64,000 bases of DNA from assembly GCA_964017235.1 (NCBI GenBank), contig OZ024936.1, forward strand, positions 15,228,496 to 15,292,495, given 5' to 3'. Both the position numbers and the translations under genes were made by a program. The notes under the pieces were generated by a model. That model was not told the DNA's origin. It saw only the letters and a program-made list of their open reading frames with translations, and made no database searches. The first letter of the stretch is position 1. Each line of letters opens with the position of its first letter. This DNA is from Sabellastarte sp. h YS-2021. Lineage: Eukaryota; Annelida; Polychaeta; Sabellida; Sabellidae. Shown here piece after piece: positions 12,301-21,799 of the stretch.

Positions 12301-12957
12301 AAATTGGTGATCCCTTCTTTCACCAGGGTGCGTGCAGCACTCACCCCCGCCATCCCAGCACCAAGGATAATGACGTCATACTCTTCCGTTAAAGGTCAAA
12401 GGTCGAGGTATGAGGTGCGGTAGTTATTGTGTTTTGGCAATGTATTGATCAACTATAGGAATCTTAACTATTCTGAGAAAAAATGAAATCTTCAGAAGTC
12501 AAATTATTAATAAAGAGAGTTACTTCTATATTTATATCTAAATTGATGTGTGAAAATTAATGTCAAAAAGTCAAAGATATAACGACCCATTAACGACCCA
12601 TTCAACACCCAGGGTCCAAGTGAGACATGCCCTCAGCTGAGGGAGTCACACGGAAGTGACAGCCTGTGACTAAATATCAAATATACTACCCACTGGGCCA
12701 CAGAGAACCTCCCAAAAATTACTGGAAAAGACAGCAGTGTTCTGAATGCATTGCAACTTAGATTGGATTTACAAATATATGTTAGATAATAATTTTGTCC
12801 CGAGGTTAAACACTTGCACAGAAATTGTGGACGGAATAAAGTTTCTGGTAAATTTATTCATTCTATGCTTACCATCACTATGACTGTCACAATTCACCAA
12901 GGGCACAGCAAAGCACATCAGAACTAGTAGGCAGCCATACTGATTGTGGAATTGCAT
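189..12957 (-). CDS. Copy A: flavin amine oxidase (polyamine oxidase-like) paralogue, first 7 coding exons, cut by the window edge
   Basis: Seven exons (12873-12957, 12178-12382, 8746-8887, 4189-4468, 3124-3219, 1843-1943, 189-399) join in phase to 373 complete codons plus one base, with no internal stop. Exon lengths equal those of copy B except exon 2, which is 3 nt shorter because its acceptor is shifted. Features: signal peptide (about 1-23), [16 protein letters not shown] Rossmann motif, GGRM, VEGGAQW, the substrate domain in exon 4, and SKRKGYFTVW in exon 7. In exon 7, 51 of 71 residues match copy B. His replaces the family Lys at about residue 311, and Phe precedes it where copy B has Tyr. 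The last two exons (C-terminal FAD site, DDGSC motif, tail) should lie to the left and cannot be checked. A partial second copy of exon 6 lies in intron 6. Confidence 0.87.
400..1699. other. Copy A intron 6, left part
   Basis: AT-rich intron. A worn tRNA-like SINE fragment (TRNA2 type, AACCCACAACC then CTTGTTAACC) lies at about 675-755. Short ORFs here show no family signature. Confidence 0.5.
1700..1805 (-). pseudogene. Partial tandem duplicate of copy A exon 6
   Basis: 1700-1805 is identical to 1832-1937, a direct repeat of about 106 bp with a 132-bp offset. It carries the exon body and donor but lacks the true acceptor and the first 9 nt. A weak AG (GATCGTAAG) in front would keep phase but has no pyrimidine tract, so it is probably not spliced in. 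Confidence 0.8.
1843..1943 (-). CDS. Copy A coding exon 6
   Basis: The acceptor TTTATGTAG precedes 1943 and the donor GTAAGA follows 1843. Encodes [20 protein letters not shown] then [14 protein letters not shown]. Most of this exon, with its donor, is repeated exactly in the following intron (1700-1805). Confidence 0.89.
1944..3123. other. Copy A intron 5
   Basis: AT-rich. An open stretch on the plus strand at 1982-2302 (106 codons) has no recognisable motif and is antisense to the gene. No convincing extra exon seen. Confidence 0.4.
3124..3219 (-). CDS. Copy A coding exon 5
   Basis: Encodes [20 protein letters not shown] then QAVVTTDKGTFTG. The acceptor TTAAATCAG precedes 3219 and the donor GTAGGA follows 3124. 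At 96 nt and phase 1/1 it matches copy B. Confidence 0.87.
3820..3950 (-). repeat. Worn tRNA-derived SINE fragment (family TRNA2)
   Basis: Shows ATCACGCCAGGCCCTCA, a GATTTCAACCC-like B-box region and a C(A/C)AGCCATGAAATGC stretch like other TRNA2 copies. Strongly diverged. Confidence 0.35.
4189..4468 (-). CDS. Copy A coding exon 4: substrate domain
   Basis: The acceptor TCATTGTAG precedes 4468 and the donor GTATAC follows 4189. Encodes [45 protein letters not shown] and DPRGYSVIPKLMLANEVPG. Open throughout its 280 nt, it has no internal ATG early on, so ATG-based ORF searches miss it. Confidence 0.9.
4980..6720 (-). mobile_element. Degenerate L1/Tx1-like LINE, C-terminal ORF2 region, split by a SINE
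   Basis: Minus-strand reading fragments give NWEKRYLTPLDKVTVLKTAI then ILPK, CYKFIWEGKPD..., LDGGLRMINIQFL (6110-6676), and beyond the SINE a W-Y-N segment (VPLWYNQEFAL...NGMHCPLDLV), all typical of the region after the reverse transcriptase in L1/Tx1-type ORF2. Frameshifts and stops show it is dead. It lies in copy A intron 3, in the same orientation as the gene. The SINE at 6071-6297 interrupts it. Confidence 0.7.
6071..6297 (-). mobile_element. tRNA-derived SINE (family TRNA1), near full length
   Basis: Minus-strand head GGGGGCCACGGTGGCAGAGT with A-box- and B-box-like sequences (GGTTCGATCCC class) and a 3' tail ending GGTTTTACGTCGC on plus as CCCCAAATAAATAAA. A 12-bp target duplication TTGAGTGCTTTA is at 6059-6070 and 6298-6309. 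The head points antiparallel to the window. It sits inside the L1/Tx1-like LINE. Confidence 0.85.
6850..6930 (+). mobile_element. 3' end fragment of an L2/CR1-like LINE with GATTA tail
   Basis: AAGATATTGTGCCTGCAAA then CAGATTAGATTAGATTAGG matches the 3' ends at 26750-26896 and 54440-54529. Confidence 0.55.
7309..7405 (-). repeat. Truncated 5S-derived SINE tail
   Basis: GACCAAAAGG...GAGC.AAAAGCCATCA..AACA..AGTGCACTA matches the region beside the 5S-like core at 58300-58375. No 5S core is left here. Confidence 0.45.
7420..8065 (-). mobile_element. Degenerate LINE reverse-transcriptase C-terminus
   Basis: Minus-strand fragments read DVQEWML...LKLNTNKTE (about 7990-8060), YSTRYNRLDKRFLEGPQFYP then VHKPKK (7660-7780) and FAFDTAMVWNGLYDK...FRK (about 7570-7660), the usual end of L2/CR1-like ORF2. 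Stops and frameshifts are present. Confidence 0.6.
8066..8192. repeat. Short minisatellite, period about 22
   Basis: About five imperfect units of CCTTCTGACAAAGTAGTACC. It interrupts the dead LINE just after its DVQEWM segment. Confidence 0.65.
8425..8645 (-). repeat. Old SINE of family TRNA1, with internal duplication
   Basis: GGGCAGA.AAAACCAGTACATGC occurs twice (about 8425 and 8488), then a diverged CAGCTTTCCTACT and CCGCCATGTCACCATG head. No clear target duplication. Confidence 0.5.
8746..8887 (-). CDS. Copy A coding exon 3
   Basis: The acceptor TTTCTTTTAG precedes 8887 and the donor GTAAGC follows 8746. Encodes VFKEALNYNVS..., DILFYDEEGNNITEEGMREL and ENLDEAFDKM. Same length (142 nt) and phases as copy B exon 3, but among the more diverged exons. 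Confidence 0.88.
9189..9480 (-). other. Open segment of unknown origin in copy A intron 2
   Basis: Reads APFSDDDFSLIMDNGFLNTS then ALQDGYILYRSLFTNDRHTW and continues open to about 9189. I cannot assign it; a fragment of a transposon or of an endonuclease-like protein is possible. Copy B has no counterpart. Confidence 0.25.
10345..10470 (-). repeat. Old SINE fragment next to a younger copy
   Basis: GGCAACCATCAG, CTAGCTTTTCCACCTCAGG and GAACCAATCACCACAGAGGC are worn TRNA1 words. Confidence 0.35.
10501..10739 (-). mobile_element. tRNA-derived SINE (family TRNA1), full length
   Basis: Same structure as 6071-6297. Target duplication TTATAACTTTTGTA (10487-10500) and TTATAACTGTTGTA (10740-10753), one mismatch. 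Lies in copy A intron 2. Confidence 0.87.
10960..11168 (-). repeat. Old SINE of family TRNA1
   Basis: Repeated ACATA.AGTTGGTAAAG, CAGCAACTACC and GTGCATTACCACTGCATCAC show a diverged copy with a short internal duplication. Confidence 0.45.
11653..11768 (-). mobile_element. tRNA-derived SINE of family TRNA2, truncated
   Basis: On plus: GTTTTTGTCCCGTT.AACA, GGGAATCAAACCCACACAGC, GTGACAGCCTGTGATTAGAT, GCTAAC..., ending AGGACCTC. On minus the TTGATTCCC-type B box and the GTTAGCAAG A-box region are visible. Confidence 0.6.
12178..12382 (-). CDS. Copy A coding exon 2: FAD-binding Rossmann motif
   Basis: Encodes [32 protein letters not shown] and [19 protein letters not shown]. The acceptor is read as AACGGAAG before 12382, one codon later than in copy B, where a TAG serves. 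The donor GTAAGT follows 12178. Leaves in phase 2. Confidence 0.9.
12599..12711 (-). repeat. Old SINE of family TRNA2 in copy A intron 1 flank
   Basis: GGGAGTCACACGGAAGTGACAG, CCTGTGACTAAAT and CACTGGGCCACAGAG match other copies. It lies in copy A intron 1. Confidence 0.5.
12873..12957 (-). CDS. Copy A coding exon 1: signal peptide
   Basis: The ATG at 12955-12957 starts MQFHNQYGCLLVLMCFAVPL, a hydrophobic secretion signal ending near VNC. The donor GTAAGC follows 12873. At 85 nt and phase 1 it is the same as copy B. Confidence 0.84.
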
Positions 12958-12985
12958 CTGTGGAGTATGGTTATTGATATATTAC
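12958..12985 (-). promoter_or_regulatory. Conserved block immediately 5' of the copy A start codon
   Basis: Counterpart of 60058-60085, ending in ACTCCACAG directly before the ATG. It was probably copied with the gene and has been kept. No TATA box is recognised upstream in either copy. Confidence 0.45.
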
Positions 12986-13599
12986 AGTGCATAACATATT
13001 TGAGATGACTGTATCAGGATTTATGGCCCTAAGTTAGAGCTATATATGGTTTAAAGTTTAAACTACTTTTATGAGCCATATATAATTATAGGCCCCTCTT
13101 AAAATTTCATATAATGCTTGTGCCAAATTATGCTGGAACAAAGTAGTTGAACCATCAAGAAAACAATCAATAAACAGGAATGATAAATAGGACTATGGTG
13201 GGAATACTTAAAGAAAGCTTTAAGATTTAAGTTTTGTTTCGAAGGAGCTAAAACAGGATGTGGAACAAATATCATTAGGTAATTTCTTATTGGAAGAATC
13301 AGGAATTATTATTCGGGAAACCGCACAAAACATATCTGTTTCTAAAAACACATGTGTCATAGCTTCCCTGCCGCTCCTGTGATATGACATGGCTATTGGT
13401 TTCCTTAGAGTCTGTCAATTGATGGAGATTAAGCCATATAAAGGTGAAGAGTTAAGACAGATTAGATTATGTCACTAGAAATTTAATTGATCTTTCATGC
13501 CTTTGCTTATTAGAGTTAGAGTTTGTCTTTATGACACAGGATTAAGCAATACAAAAGTAAGGGAACAAGTAGAATATTCTTTGTATCAAGTTTAAATTC

Positions 13600-13800
13600 C
13601 CACTTTGAATTTCCATCAGAATAACGAGTAGTGCAGTGAAGTGGCCACCCATCCCAGTACTAATGTAGCCCATTGATGCTTAACTTCAGTGAAGAGACAG
13701 ATACTCATCATGCTAACCCATAATTCATGAAAGTTTGGAGACAAAAAGACTAAAATCGAAAAAAGTGATCTCTAGCAGCACAAGCCACGCTTGAGTTCAA
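13600..13800 (-). repeat. 5S rRNA-derived SINE (SINE3-like) remnant
   Basis: On minus, CTGAAGTTAAGC, then TTAGTACTGGGATGGGTGG follow at the spacing of the 3' half of 5S rRNA (internal promoter region). The 5' half is badly worn. Related to 58240-58520. Confidence 0.6.
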
Positions 13801-13847
13801 GCTTAAAAACAAGGTTGAAAAGATACCTTTCAAGTCAGATACATCAG

Positions 13848-14423
13848 GGCCCGTATTCACCAATGGTCTTAGACTTAGCCAGGTCTTAGGCTTAAATCCA
13901 GTCTTAAAGTTAAGACTTTTGTCTCAGCTAAGTTTTGTCTTAAAACCGTATTCACAAAGGGTGACTTAGCTAAGTCCAAGATTATCAAATAACCACAGTG
14001 GTTTTCTGTGCCATGTGACCTTTCTTCTCTATTCAAACTATACTATTGGTGACATATATCCTTCATTTAATGCATTTTATCTAAGGAAAAGTGCTGTTTT
14101 GAAATGGAAAACCTTGCTACCACATATAAATTCCCAAAGACTGCTTTAGTGAGGTGTTCTGCATAATTATACTTTATTTACAGCCATTTCAATTTTGAAG
14201 TGGAGAAAAGTTTATGGCGGCCATATTTAAGTCCTGTATACAAAATTTAAGCCCACTACCAACCAGTCTTAAAGTTGAGCCCTTGGCTAAGACTAGGACC
14301 AGTCTTAAATTCTTTGTGAATACCACTAAGCCTAAGAGTCTTAGCAGTTTTGGGCAGAAACTTGAGACAAAAGTCTTCACTTTAAGCCTAAGCCCTGGCT
14401 TAGACCTTTTGTGAATACCGGCC
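13848..14423. mobile_element. Foldback (inverted-repeat) element, full copy
   Basis: Ends GGCCCGTATTCAC and GTGAATACCGGCC, with long inner arms built of CTTAGGCTTAAG-type words and an AT-rich core. Flanked by CAG on both sides (13845-13847, 14424-14426). Homologous in reverse orientation to 20265-20848. Confidence 0.75.
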
Positions 14424-14429
14424 CAGGTT

Positions 14430-16450
14430 ATAACCAATTTATTGTGTAAGTCTTTTTCAGATGTACACTATAGGTAAAGTATGCATACCTAACCATGGCC
14501 AAAATATTAGAAAAAAATATCTGGTTGTATCTTTTGTTAATAATGTCTGAAAGAACTACTTGGTGAATTTTAGGCAGCCTCAAGGTGGAATAATGGCCTC
14601 TTATACATTATGCTGCCTCGTATTCAGCACTGATAAAACCCAATACAATATTGATAAGTTTATTATGTCTGCAAACACTTTTTAATATGTTTGTGCTCTG
14701 TACACATTGATAATTTGATATGAACTTTATTACCACTGGAAAATACCTTTCATGATGAATATCGCCAATTTCTGGTAGATTATCCAAGTCACAAACTTTT
14801 ATGCATCAAGTAATAATAGTTACAAAAAATGGAAGAGTTGTGTTGCAATTTACAGGAAAGCATGTCTGGTATGTAGTACATATTCTAGTATATATCTCTT
14901 CTCTTAGGTAGACTTTGTCAGAAGCTTATTTGCATTGCCCTTGTACAATTGCGGTGAAAAAAATGTATTAATTGGATAAAATCTGATACCATTAACATAA
15001 TTATCCCTGCAGTTTGGAGATGAAATCTTTTTACATTTTGTTAACACAATGGGGATTTAAACATTGTTTTTGATTAATAAATATAAACACAAAATTGCTT
15101 TCGCTGAATTACATAGCTACCAAATTATAGTAGATGGTGGGGGAGCGTAGTTACCAAGAACAACTTTTGGCGGTGTCATATTTGTTGTTTCTATATTCAA
15201 ATATGTAATGTTTACCACAATTCTGCTTACAGATAAATAAAATTAATTATATGACATAAACATGACTGTGGTATCTAATTTTAAAATTGTGTTTCATCTC
15301 ACATATCTCACATAAGCACTGTAAATATTTAACTCCTTTCAGGCGTGTTTGTAACTAGATGCATTTGTGTCTTGATAGTCTGTTTTAGGTTTTACAAGTC
15401 AGGATTCGTATTTAGGTGGGACACGGTCCCACAACACAAAGCTATCTCCATTCCATACAATTCTAGTATTATTTTCATTATATTATTTAGTTAAATGTTA
15501 AAAATGAAGACAGGAGTAGAATTATGTGTTGTTAATAATTTGTAGAAACATCCAACTGATTATGTCAAACTAGAATGAAATAAAATCTATTTATCTTATC
15601 TTATCTTCAAGTTATTTCCATATATCTGCCAAATCCTTGTATGAGTTGTATTAAACTCAACAGGCAGCAGGGGTGAAAGGGGACCGCATATAATAGCTAC
15701 CAACATACATGGTTTGTGGGGCGTTTCTAGTGTACTTTGTTAGACGTGTCATGTTAATAATATACTCTTGTAAAAGGATGAAATCACAGCTATCACTAGT
15801 AACCTGTGCTGACATTGCTTTTGACATGACACTTTTCTTGTGTTAGACTTCTTGGGTTTGGAATTTTGTTATGACTTTTTGACCTGTTTCAAGGCACAAC
15901 TTGGACAATAAGTTTGTTAAGAAGTTGGTTTGACCTTTTCTTGACCTTAGATGGGGTAGTTGATGACCTTGTAGTGAGGAAAGAGGGGTTTCACCTTTTC
16001 TGGATCCTGTAACCTATGATTGTGCATTGGGTTGGGGTCAGTCCTGTGTTATACGTATACAAAAATATTGGTACATAATAATACTTACAAAATTAAGAGT
16101 AGTCATATAATATATTTATTAATTTTCATGAATAATAAAGAATTTAAAATCCCATGTCTTTCATTAATACCTTGGTTGTGACCTTGGGTAGTGGCGCGTC
16201 ACTTCACTGACCAAATTCAAATACAAGCTGCTACAAATGCACAGAACCTGTATGAACAGGGCCTTGGGGAAATAGTTCTTGTCATTTCCTTGTGATAGTT
16301 CTGTTTAAATCTATTTTGGTTTGATATATAATACTGCTGTGTTTTCCCTTGATAAATAAACCCACTAGAACTACACAGGATTTAGCAACTATTATTGATA
16401 ATGTTATGGCAAACAATTTGACGGGTGACAGAAGAAGTGGTATTCTTATC
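14430..16450. other. Intergenic AT-rich stretch
   Basis: No gene seen. Around 14735-14850 there is a member of a dispersed repeat also found at 23200-23310, 41600-41705 and 62810-62900. Confidence 0.4.
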
Positions 16451-16514
16451 AATGATATGAATGATCATTTACCAGTTTTCGTTGTTACCAAGCAACTCTT
16501 GTAGCAGTTTGTCA

Positions 16515-16640
16515 CAGTTCAGGTGGTATGTCCCACGGTTACAAGTTTTACTCTGTGGTGGAACTGCCACCAAGTATGTCTCCTACCTTACAAGATTTGG
16601 TGTATCCATCACAATGCACTACTACACCCTCAAAATGCCT
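16515..16640 (+). repeat. Member of a low-copy repeat shared with 19730-19860
   Basis: Shares GGTGGTATGTCCCACGGT and following bases (GTTTT.CT..G.GGAA.TGCC) with 19733 onward. Function unknown. Confidence 0.45.
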
Positions 16641-17322
16641 CAGTGTTTCAACTTCTTGAGGTTCATATGTGAAGCTGTGACACAATGGTGAAACGTTCAT
16701 TTACCTCAACTCACCCTGTATCGCGGTATTACACCAAAAGATGACCGAGTCGTAACCTTATATACACTGTGGACTGTTTGGCACTAATTAATTTGATGAA
16801 ATCATTTTATCCCATGGACTGGAATATTATATATGTACAACAGGTATCAGAATATAAAACTGGAATTTTAGTCTGTGAAGAAAATATATTATAATAATGT
16901 ACTGTTAAAACATAAAATGGCACAAAAGGTACATGAACCTGAATTATTCAACTATTATTTGCTGTCAATTTTCATTTGATTGTTCGTATCATCCATTAAA
17001 GTGTCTTCCTAGCTTTAGATGAAGATACAGATCTTTTAAACAAAAAAGACAATATCTTCAACCAATGTACAAAGAATGTACAATCTTAATCTTGATAAAC
17101 GTAGTGTCAATATTGGGCCTAATGGTCACGACTTAGTTAAAATGTTTGAAGCATGATACATATTTCCACAGTCTTGAAGAGGATACCAGCCTGTCGCAGG
17201 TTTCCCTACCCAACAAGTGTTTGAACTGTCATTTGTAATTCTTTTCAGAGAGGGAGTCATTTCTTTGAGGTCTTTTGTGAAAGTTTAATATTGTCACGAT
17301 CTATCCTGGGATCGAATACAAG

Positions 17323-17432
17323 GGACCATATTCACAAAAAGTCTCAGCCAGATTTTAGGCTTTAAATTGGCACTATTGGTAAACAAAAGTTAAGAATACG
17401 ATATGGATAAGGCCTTTCATAAATATTGCCCC
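17323..17432. repeat. Short foldback element
   Basis: GGGACCATATTCACAAAAAG at the left and CATAAATATTGCCCC at the right, with an AAG/CTTAA interior like the larger foldback copies. The arms are imperfect. Confidence 0.45.
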
Positions 17433-17783
17433 CGAACTTCTGGTTTGAAGACAAACAGCTGGTCCAAGTAACACTACATTTATGGCAAACTCAAAACTGT
17501 CTTCCACTTTTGCAAAATAGACAAACAGACTGATCATAGGGTTTTCGCAAATAAAGGCAGAAACATATAACATTTTAACACTTATGTAAACACACGGGTA
17601 TAGTATCTGACACAATGAAAGACAGATACCACATTCAGGGATCAGGTATCCATGTACTTGACAAATTCTATGGCACACCATCCAAATCGTAATTCACAAA
17701 CCAGAAAGTCGAAAAACATGATCTCATTCAGAATACACAACAGGGCAGTTTCTGTTGAATGTACAGCATTGAAGACTGTCTGA

Positions 17784-18003
17784 TTTATTTATTTGGGGTT
17801 TTACATCGCTTTCAACACTGTACAGGTCATATCACGACGGATAGTTGGAAGGGCAGAGGAAACCAGTACATACAGTTCGTCAGGGTTCTGTACTGTAAAC
17901 TGCCGACCAACAGCAAGCAACTACCAGCTTTCCCACTTGAGGAACGGAACCCCGGCCTCAGAGGTGGGAGGCAAGAGTGTTACCACTCTGCCACTGTGGC
18001 CCC
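17784..18003 (-). mobile_element. tRNA-derived SINE (family TRNA1), full length, recent
   Basis: Perfect 14-bp target duplication TGAAGACTGTCTGA at 17770-17783 and 18004-18017. The head region lacks a few bases near the B box (GAGGAACGGAACCCCGG). Confidence 0.9.
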
Positions 18004-18415
18004 TGAAGACTGTCTGAAAAGGGTTACCAAGATCGTTTGAGTCAGTGTAAGACCTTATTTAAGCAGCAACTATACACTCAGAAAACTAAGCTCAGAAACC
18101 AGCTAATAATTCTTCAGGTCCTCCTTGGACTATGGTTGAGGTCTTCCTTCCTTGGAGAGATAGAATGACCAGTTCAGTTAATGATGGAAGGAAAATGTCT
18201 AGTGCACTATACATCTTTTAACTAGAAATGGTCTATGGAGCATGTTTTTGTTGGGCATTCCTCAAAGAACTTTAACATCAGACACCAACTGAAAAGAACA
18301 GAAAGAGGGTGGCTTCTTTTCTCAAGGAATACACTTTGATATTCTACTTTTAAATGTGTATCTCATTTTGTTAAATTTGTGTATAAAATGCACCAAACTG
18401 GTTAGCCAGTGATTT

Positions 18416-18883
18416 TTAATCAGTACAGGTATGATGGGTAGAGACCTTGGACCTACTTAACACCTTACTCAATACATGCCACAACTTCTTGCTATCCCCA
18501 GATTTTTCTTCACTAAGTTCTGGTTGTTTTGTTCCTGGTTCTTGTTCAGTAAATGCTGACATCTGTTTATTTGCTGTCTGGGCACAGTTTGCTGTGGATT
18601 TGTCCGTCCTCAAGGTACATTCATATTGCCTCCGCAGACACTTTGTAGTTCTGAACTCATTTGTTATCCAGCCAGGTGCAGGTTTGGTTAGGAACCTCAT
18701 TTTCATGGGTGCATGAATGTCTAGGAGATCGGACAAACTAGACAAATATTGCTTATAGAGTGTGTCATTGTCGTTTGATGGACAGGCAACAAATGCAGAG
18801 GCCCCTAGCCCATCTCCAAGTCTATCAATATTAATTTTGTGGTATTGTTGTAAGGTTACAACTTTATTCTGATGGTATGACAC
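18416..18883 (-). pseudogene. L2/CR1-like LINE fragment between endonuclease and reverse transcriptase
   Basis: A 155-codon open segment: LLDIHAPMKMRFLTKPAPGW, ITNEFRTTKCLRRQYE, then SGDSKKLWHVLSKVL. The HAP..K..W...E....K..RR...R pattern is the linker after the endonuclease in L2/CR1-like LINEs. Endonuclease and RT motifs are not visible beside it, so it is a truncated relic. Related to 36143-36562. Confidence 0.65.
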
Positions 18884-18899
18884 GGTTTAAAAATCAACT

Positions 18900-20260
18900 A
18901 AGCAAAAGACAATTACATGATCACTGATGAAACATTAACAATGCACATCTGATATAAGTGAGAATTCAGAAGTAAGTCCAAATTGTGTCCATGGAGATGG
19001 TTAGGAAAATGTATATCTTGAGTTTGGCAGCAGGCATTGACCACAGATATAAAATCCGAAATCAAAGAAGATAAAGAATTGACACAAAAACAATGCAGGA
19101 GATTAAAGACAACAGACTGATATATGACATGAACTCTTCTAAAACATATGAGCTGAAAAAGTCAGAGGCTTGTACAATGCACCCAGAAACAAACTACATC
19201 AATGTAATTACAGAGATATGGTATGATGTTCAAAAGATGAGAAGTTCTGAACAAGATCAATGTTTTTGATACAAATTCTTTTTAATCAAAAAACAACATC
19301 ACCTTTATTTACTCTTGGAGTGTGAATTAGGGTAAAATCATCATGGGTCAACTCTTGCATGAATGATGGAGTATCATGAGCCTTGATATGGGTCTCAGAC
19401 CAAATACATCAAATCCACGACATATATGGAAGATATGGTGATATGTTATTGTACACAACCAGCTCAACCAGAGCTATCAAGAACCTTGGAAACCACATTA
19501 TGCAAGGAATAATTGCATATTAAGAATGATACAACCAAGCAGAGAGGAAAAGTAACTCCCGCAAATGTGCGTGTAACTCCCGTGAAATGGGCAATAATCC
19601 CCGCTTTTAGGAAATGTACTAAAAGCCAACTATGATACTGTAAAAATCATGTGTGAAAACAACAGATAGTTTACATTTGTTGATCTGAAACTAAAAACTG
19701 TATTTAAATATTATGTTATGCCCCATTTACGGGTGGTATGTCCCACGGTGAGAAGTTTTTCTTGGCAGCGGAATGCCTCCAGGTCGCCCCATTTCACTTG
19801 CTAGGTGGTGGACGGTTTGCCACTGACTTGCAAGGTCGCATACAGATGTCAGAAGGTGATCCAAGGACATGGATATTTCACCAAATGCTGGTTACTGCGG
19901 GCTATACCGCCTGTAATGTGAATGGGGTATTAAACATGTTGAGGGTATGTGAATTTAAATTCATGCGTCTGTTACGGGACTACCAAATACAGAACACATC
20001 AAAATTACATGAAATACTGGCAGTGTTATTGAGGTTCCAAGTGAAATATTCACCAACATCAGACACATAAACAATCTAAGACATTCTGTATTCACCACAC
20101 CTCCCTCAGTATTATGGGAAAAAACCTGACAAAATGAACAACGGATTGATATGTATATCTGAACATTGAAAGAAAGATTCTAAAGAAAAATCCAAACCCG
20201 GGTGCCATTTGAAAAGAGGATATCTAACACATGAACTACAGTGTTTCAGAATACACAAAC
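18900..20260. other. Intergenic stretch with one low-copy repeat
   Basis: Contains the second member (about 19730-20060) of the GGTGGTATGTCCCACGGT repeat, with a 110-codon plus-strand ORF (19738-20070) I do not recognise. Otherwise nothing seen. Confidence 0.4.
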
Positions 20261-20264
20261 CCTG

Positions 20265-20848
20265 GGGCCGATTTCACAAAGGGACTTAAGTCCAGATTTA
20301 GACTTAAATTTAAGACTTTGGTCTTAAATTTTGTCAAAAGAATGTTAAGTCTGTGGTCTTAGACTTAGTGGATTTCACAAAGCAGCTAAGTCCATGAAAT
20401 TGCTAAATCTGTGGACTTAACTTTAAGTCTGGGAGGTAGTGGGCTTAAATTTTGTAAAGAGGAGTTAAATATGGCCGCCATAAACTTTTCTACTCTTCAA
20501 AATTTGAAATGGCTATAAATAAAGTATAATTGCACAGAACATGTCACTAAAGAAGTCTTTGGGAAGTTTATATGTGGCAACAAGGTTTTCCATTTCAAAA
20601 CAGGACTTATCCTTAGATAAAATACATCAAATGAAGAATATGTGGCACCAATATTATATTTTGAATAGATATAAAAGGTCACATGACACAGAAAACCACT
20701 GTGGTTATTTGATAAGCTTGGACTTAGCTTAGTCACCTTTGTGAAATCCATTTTAAGTCCCAGACCTAGCTAGGACCAAAGTCTTACATTAAGTCCCTGA
20801 CTTAGCCAATAAAGTGACTTAGTGTAAGTCCTTTAGTGAAATCGGCCC
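20265..20848. mobile_element. Foldback element, full copy, inverted relative to 13848-14423
   Basis: Ends GGGCCGATTTCAC and GTGAAATCGGCCC, flanked by CTG on both sides (20262-20264, 20849-20851). The core shares AAATATGGCCGCCATAAACT with the reverse strand of the first copy. ORFs inside are by-products of the repeat. Confidence 0.78.
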
Positions 20849-21640
20849 CTGGCCCCCAGTTCTGCCAGAGAACAATTCTCTGGATTTTATTTTTCTGGAT
20901 CCGATTTAAGTTCATCTTTGAGGAGTACTGACAGTCAACCGTCAATAGTCAACCATACATCTCTTAAAACTTCCGGTCACTGAATGCACAGAAAACTGTT
21001 GTTAAACTATTGAAATTTGAGAATTATTTCTTGCAAATTGATTAGGTTAACATCAATATGTTATTCAATATTTCTAAAGATTCTTATCAGGTATTTCGGT
21101 ATATCTAATTTAATGCTTAATATTGACATCAAAACAACTCATATGTTTTAAATCAGCTTCAGTAATTTTACTACCCATACCTTTTGTGAATGTATATATC
21201 CAATTTGAGCTTTAGTATCATCAAGTTGTATGTTCACTAACTTTGCGAGTGGTATGCCACATGATTGTGCACCCATAGATATTACACGTGAATTGTATCA
21301 GATGACAGTCAATATTACTGTAATCTCAATGATCTTAAACCATGCCAAAATTATCAAAGTATCTAGACACAAGTATTTACTGTTAATTCAAAACAAGTTT
21401 TACTGTAAGTTGGCTCATTATGACAACCTCCAGGTTTGACAGGAATGGTTTATTTTATGTGATGTTACCTGCATGAAATCATTCCATGCTTAAAGCCTTC
21501 ATAAAAACTTAGTCTCACTCCTACAATAACACAATCACATCAGCACACTGAGGGCCTGGCCACACAATTCTCTGTAGTTGTAATAACTTCTATTTGAATA
21601 ATGTACCATGAGCTGCCCCATAGATGTTGGTAGTACAAAG

Positions 21641-21783
21641 TTTGGGGTTTTATGTCCCGTCCAAAAGCCAGGGTCATATATGACAGGTCCTCAGCATTGT
21701 CACTGGTGGGAGTCCAAATCAAACAGAGGTGATAGCCTATGAATAGATGCTAAACATGCTAACCCACTGGGCCACTGGCTACC
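21641..21783 (-). mobile_element. tRNA-derived SINE of family TRNA2
   Basis: TTTGGGGTTTTATGTCCCGT, GGGTCATATATGACAGG, GGTGGGAGTCCAAATC and GCTAACCCACTGGGCCACTG are all present. Among the better-preserved copies. Confidence 0.65.
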
Positions 21784-21799
21784 TACAATACAGCACATT

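Noticed and set aside
12190-12423. Plus-strand ORFs over copy A exon 2, and the same at 58838-59187
   Set aside because: They are antisense shadows of the Rossmann exon, which has the real motif and splice sites on minus.
14189-14437. Overlapping ORFs on both strands at 14.2 kb, and at 20.5-20.75 kb
   Set aside because: By-products of the inverted-repeat foldback elements.
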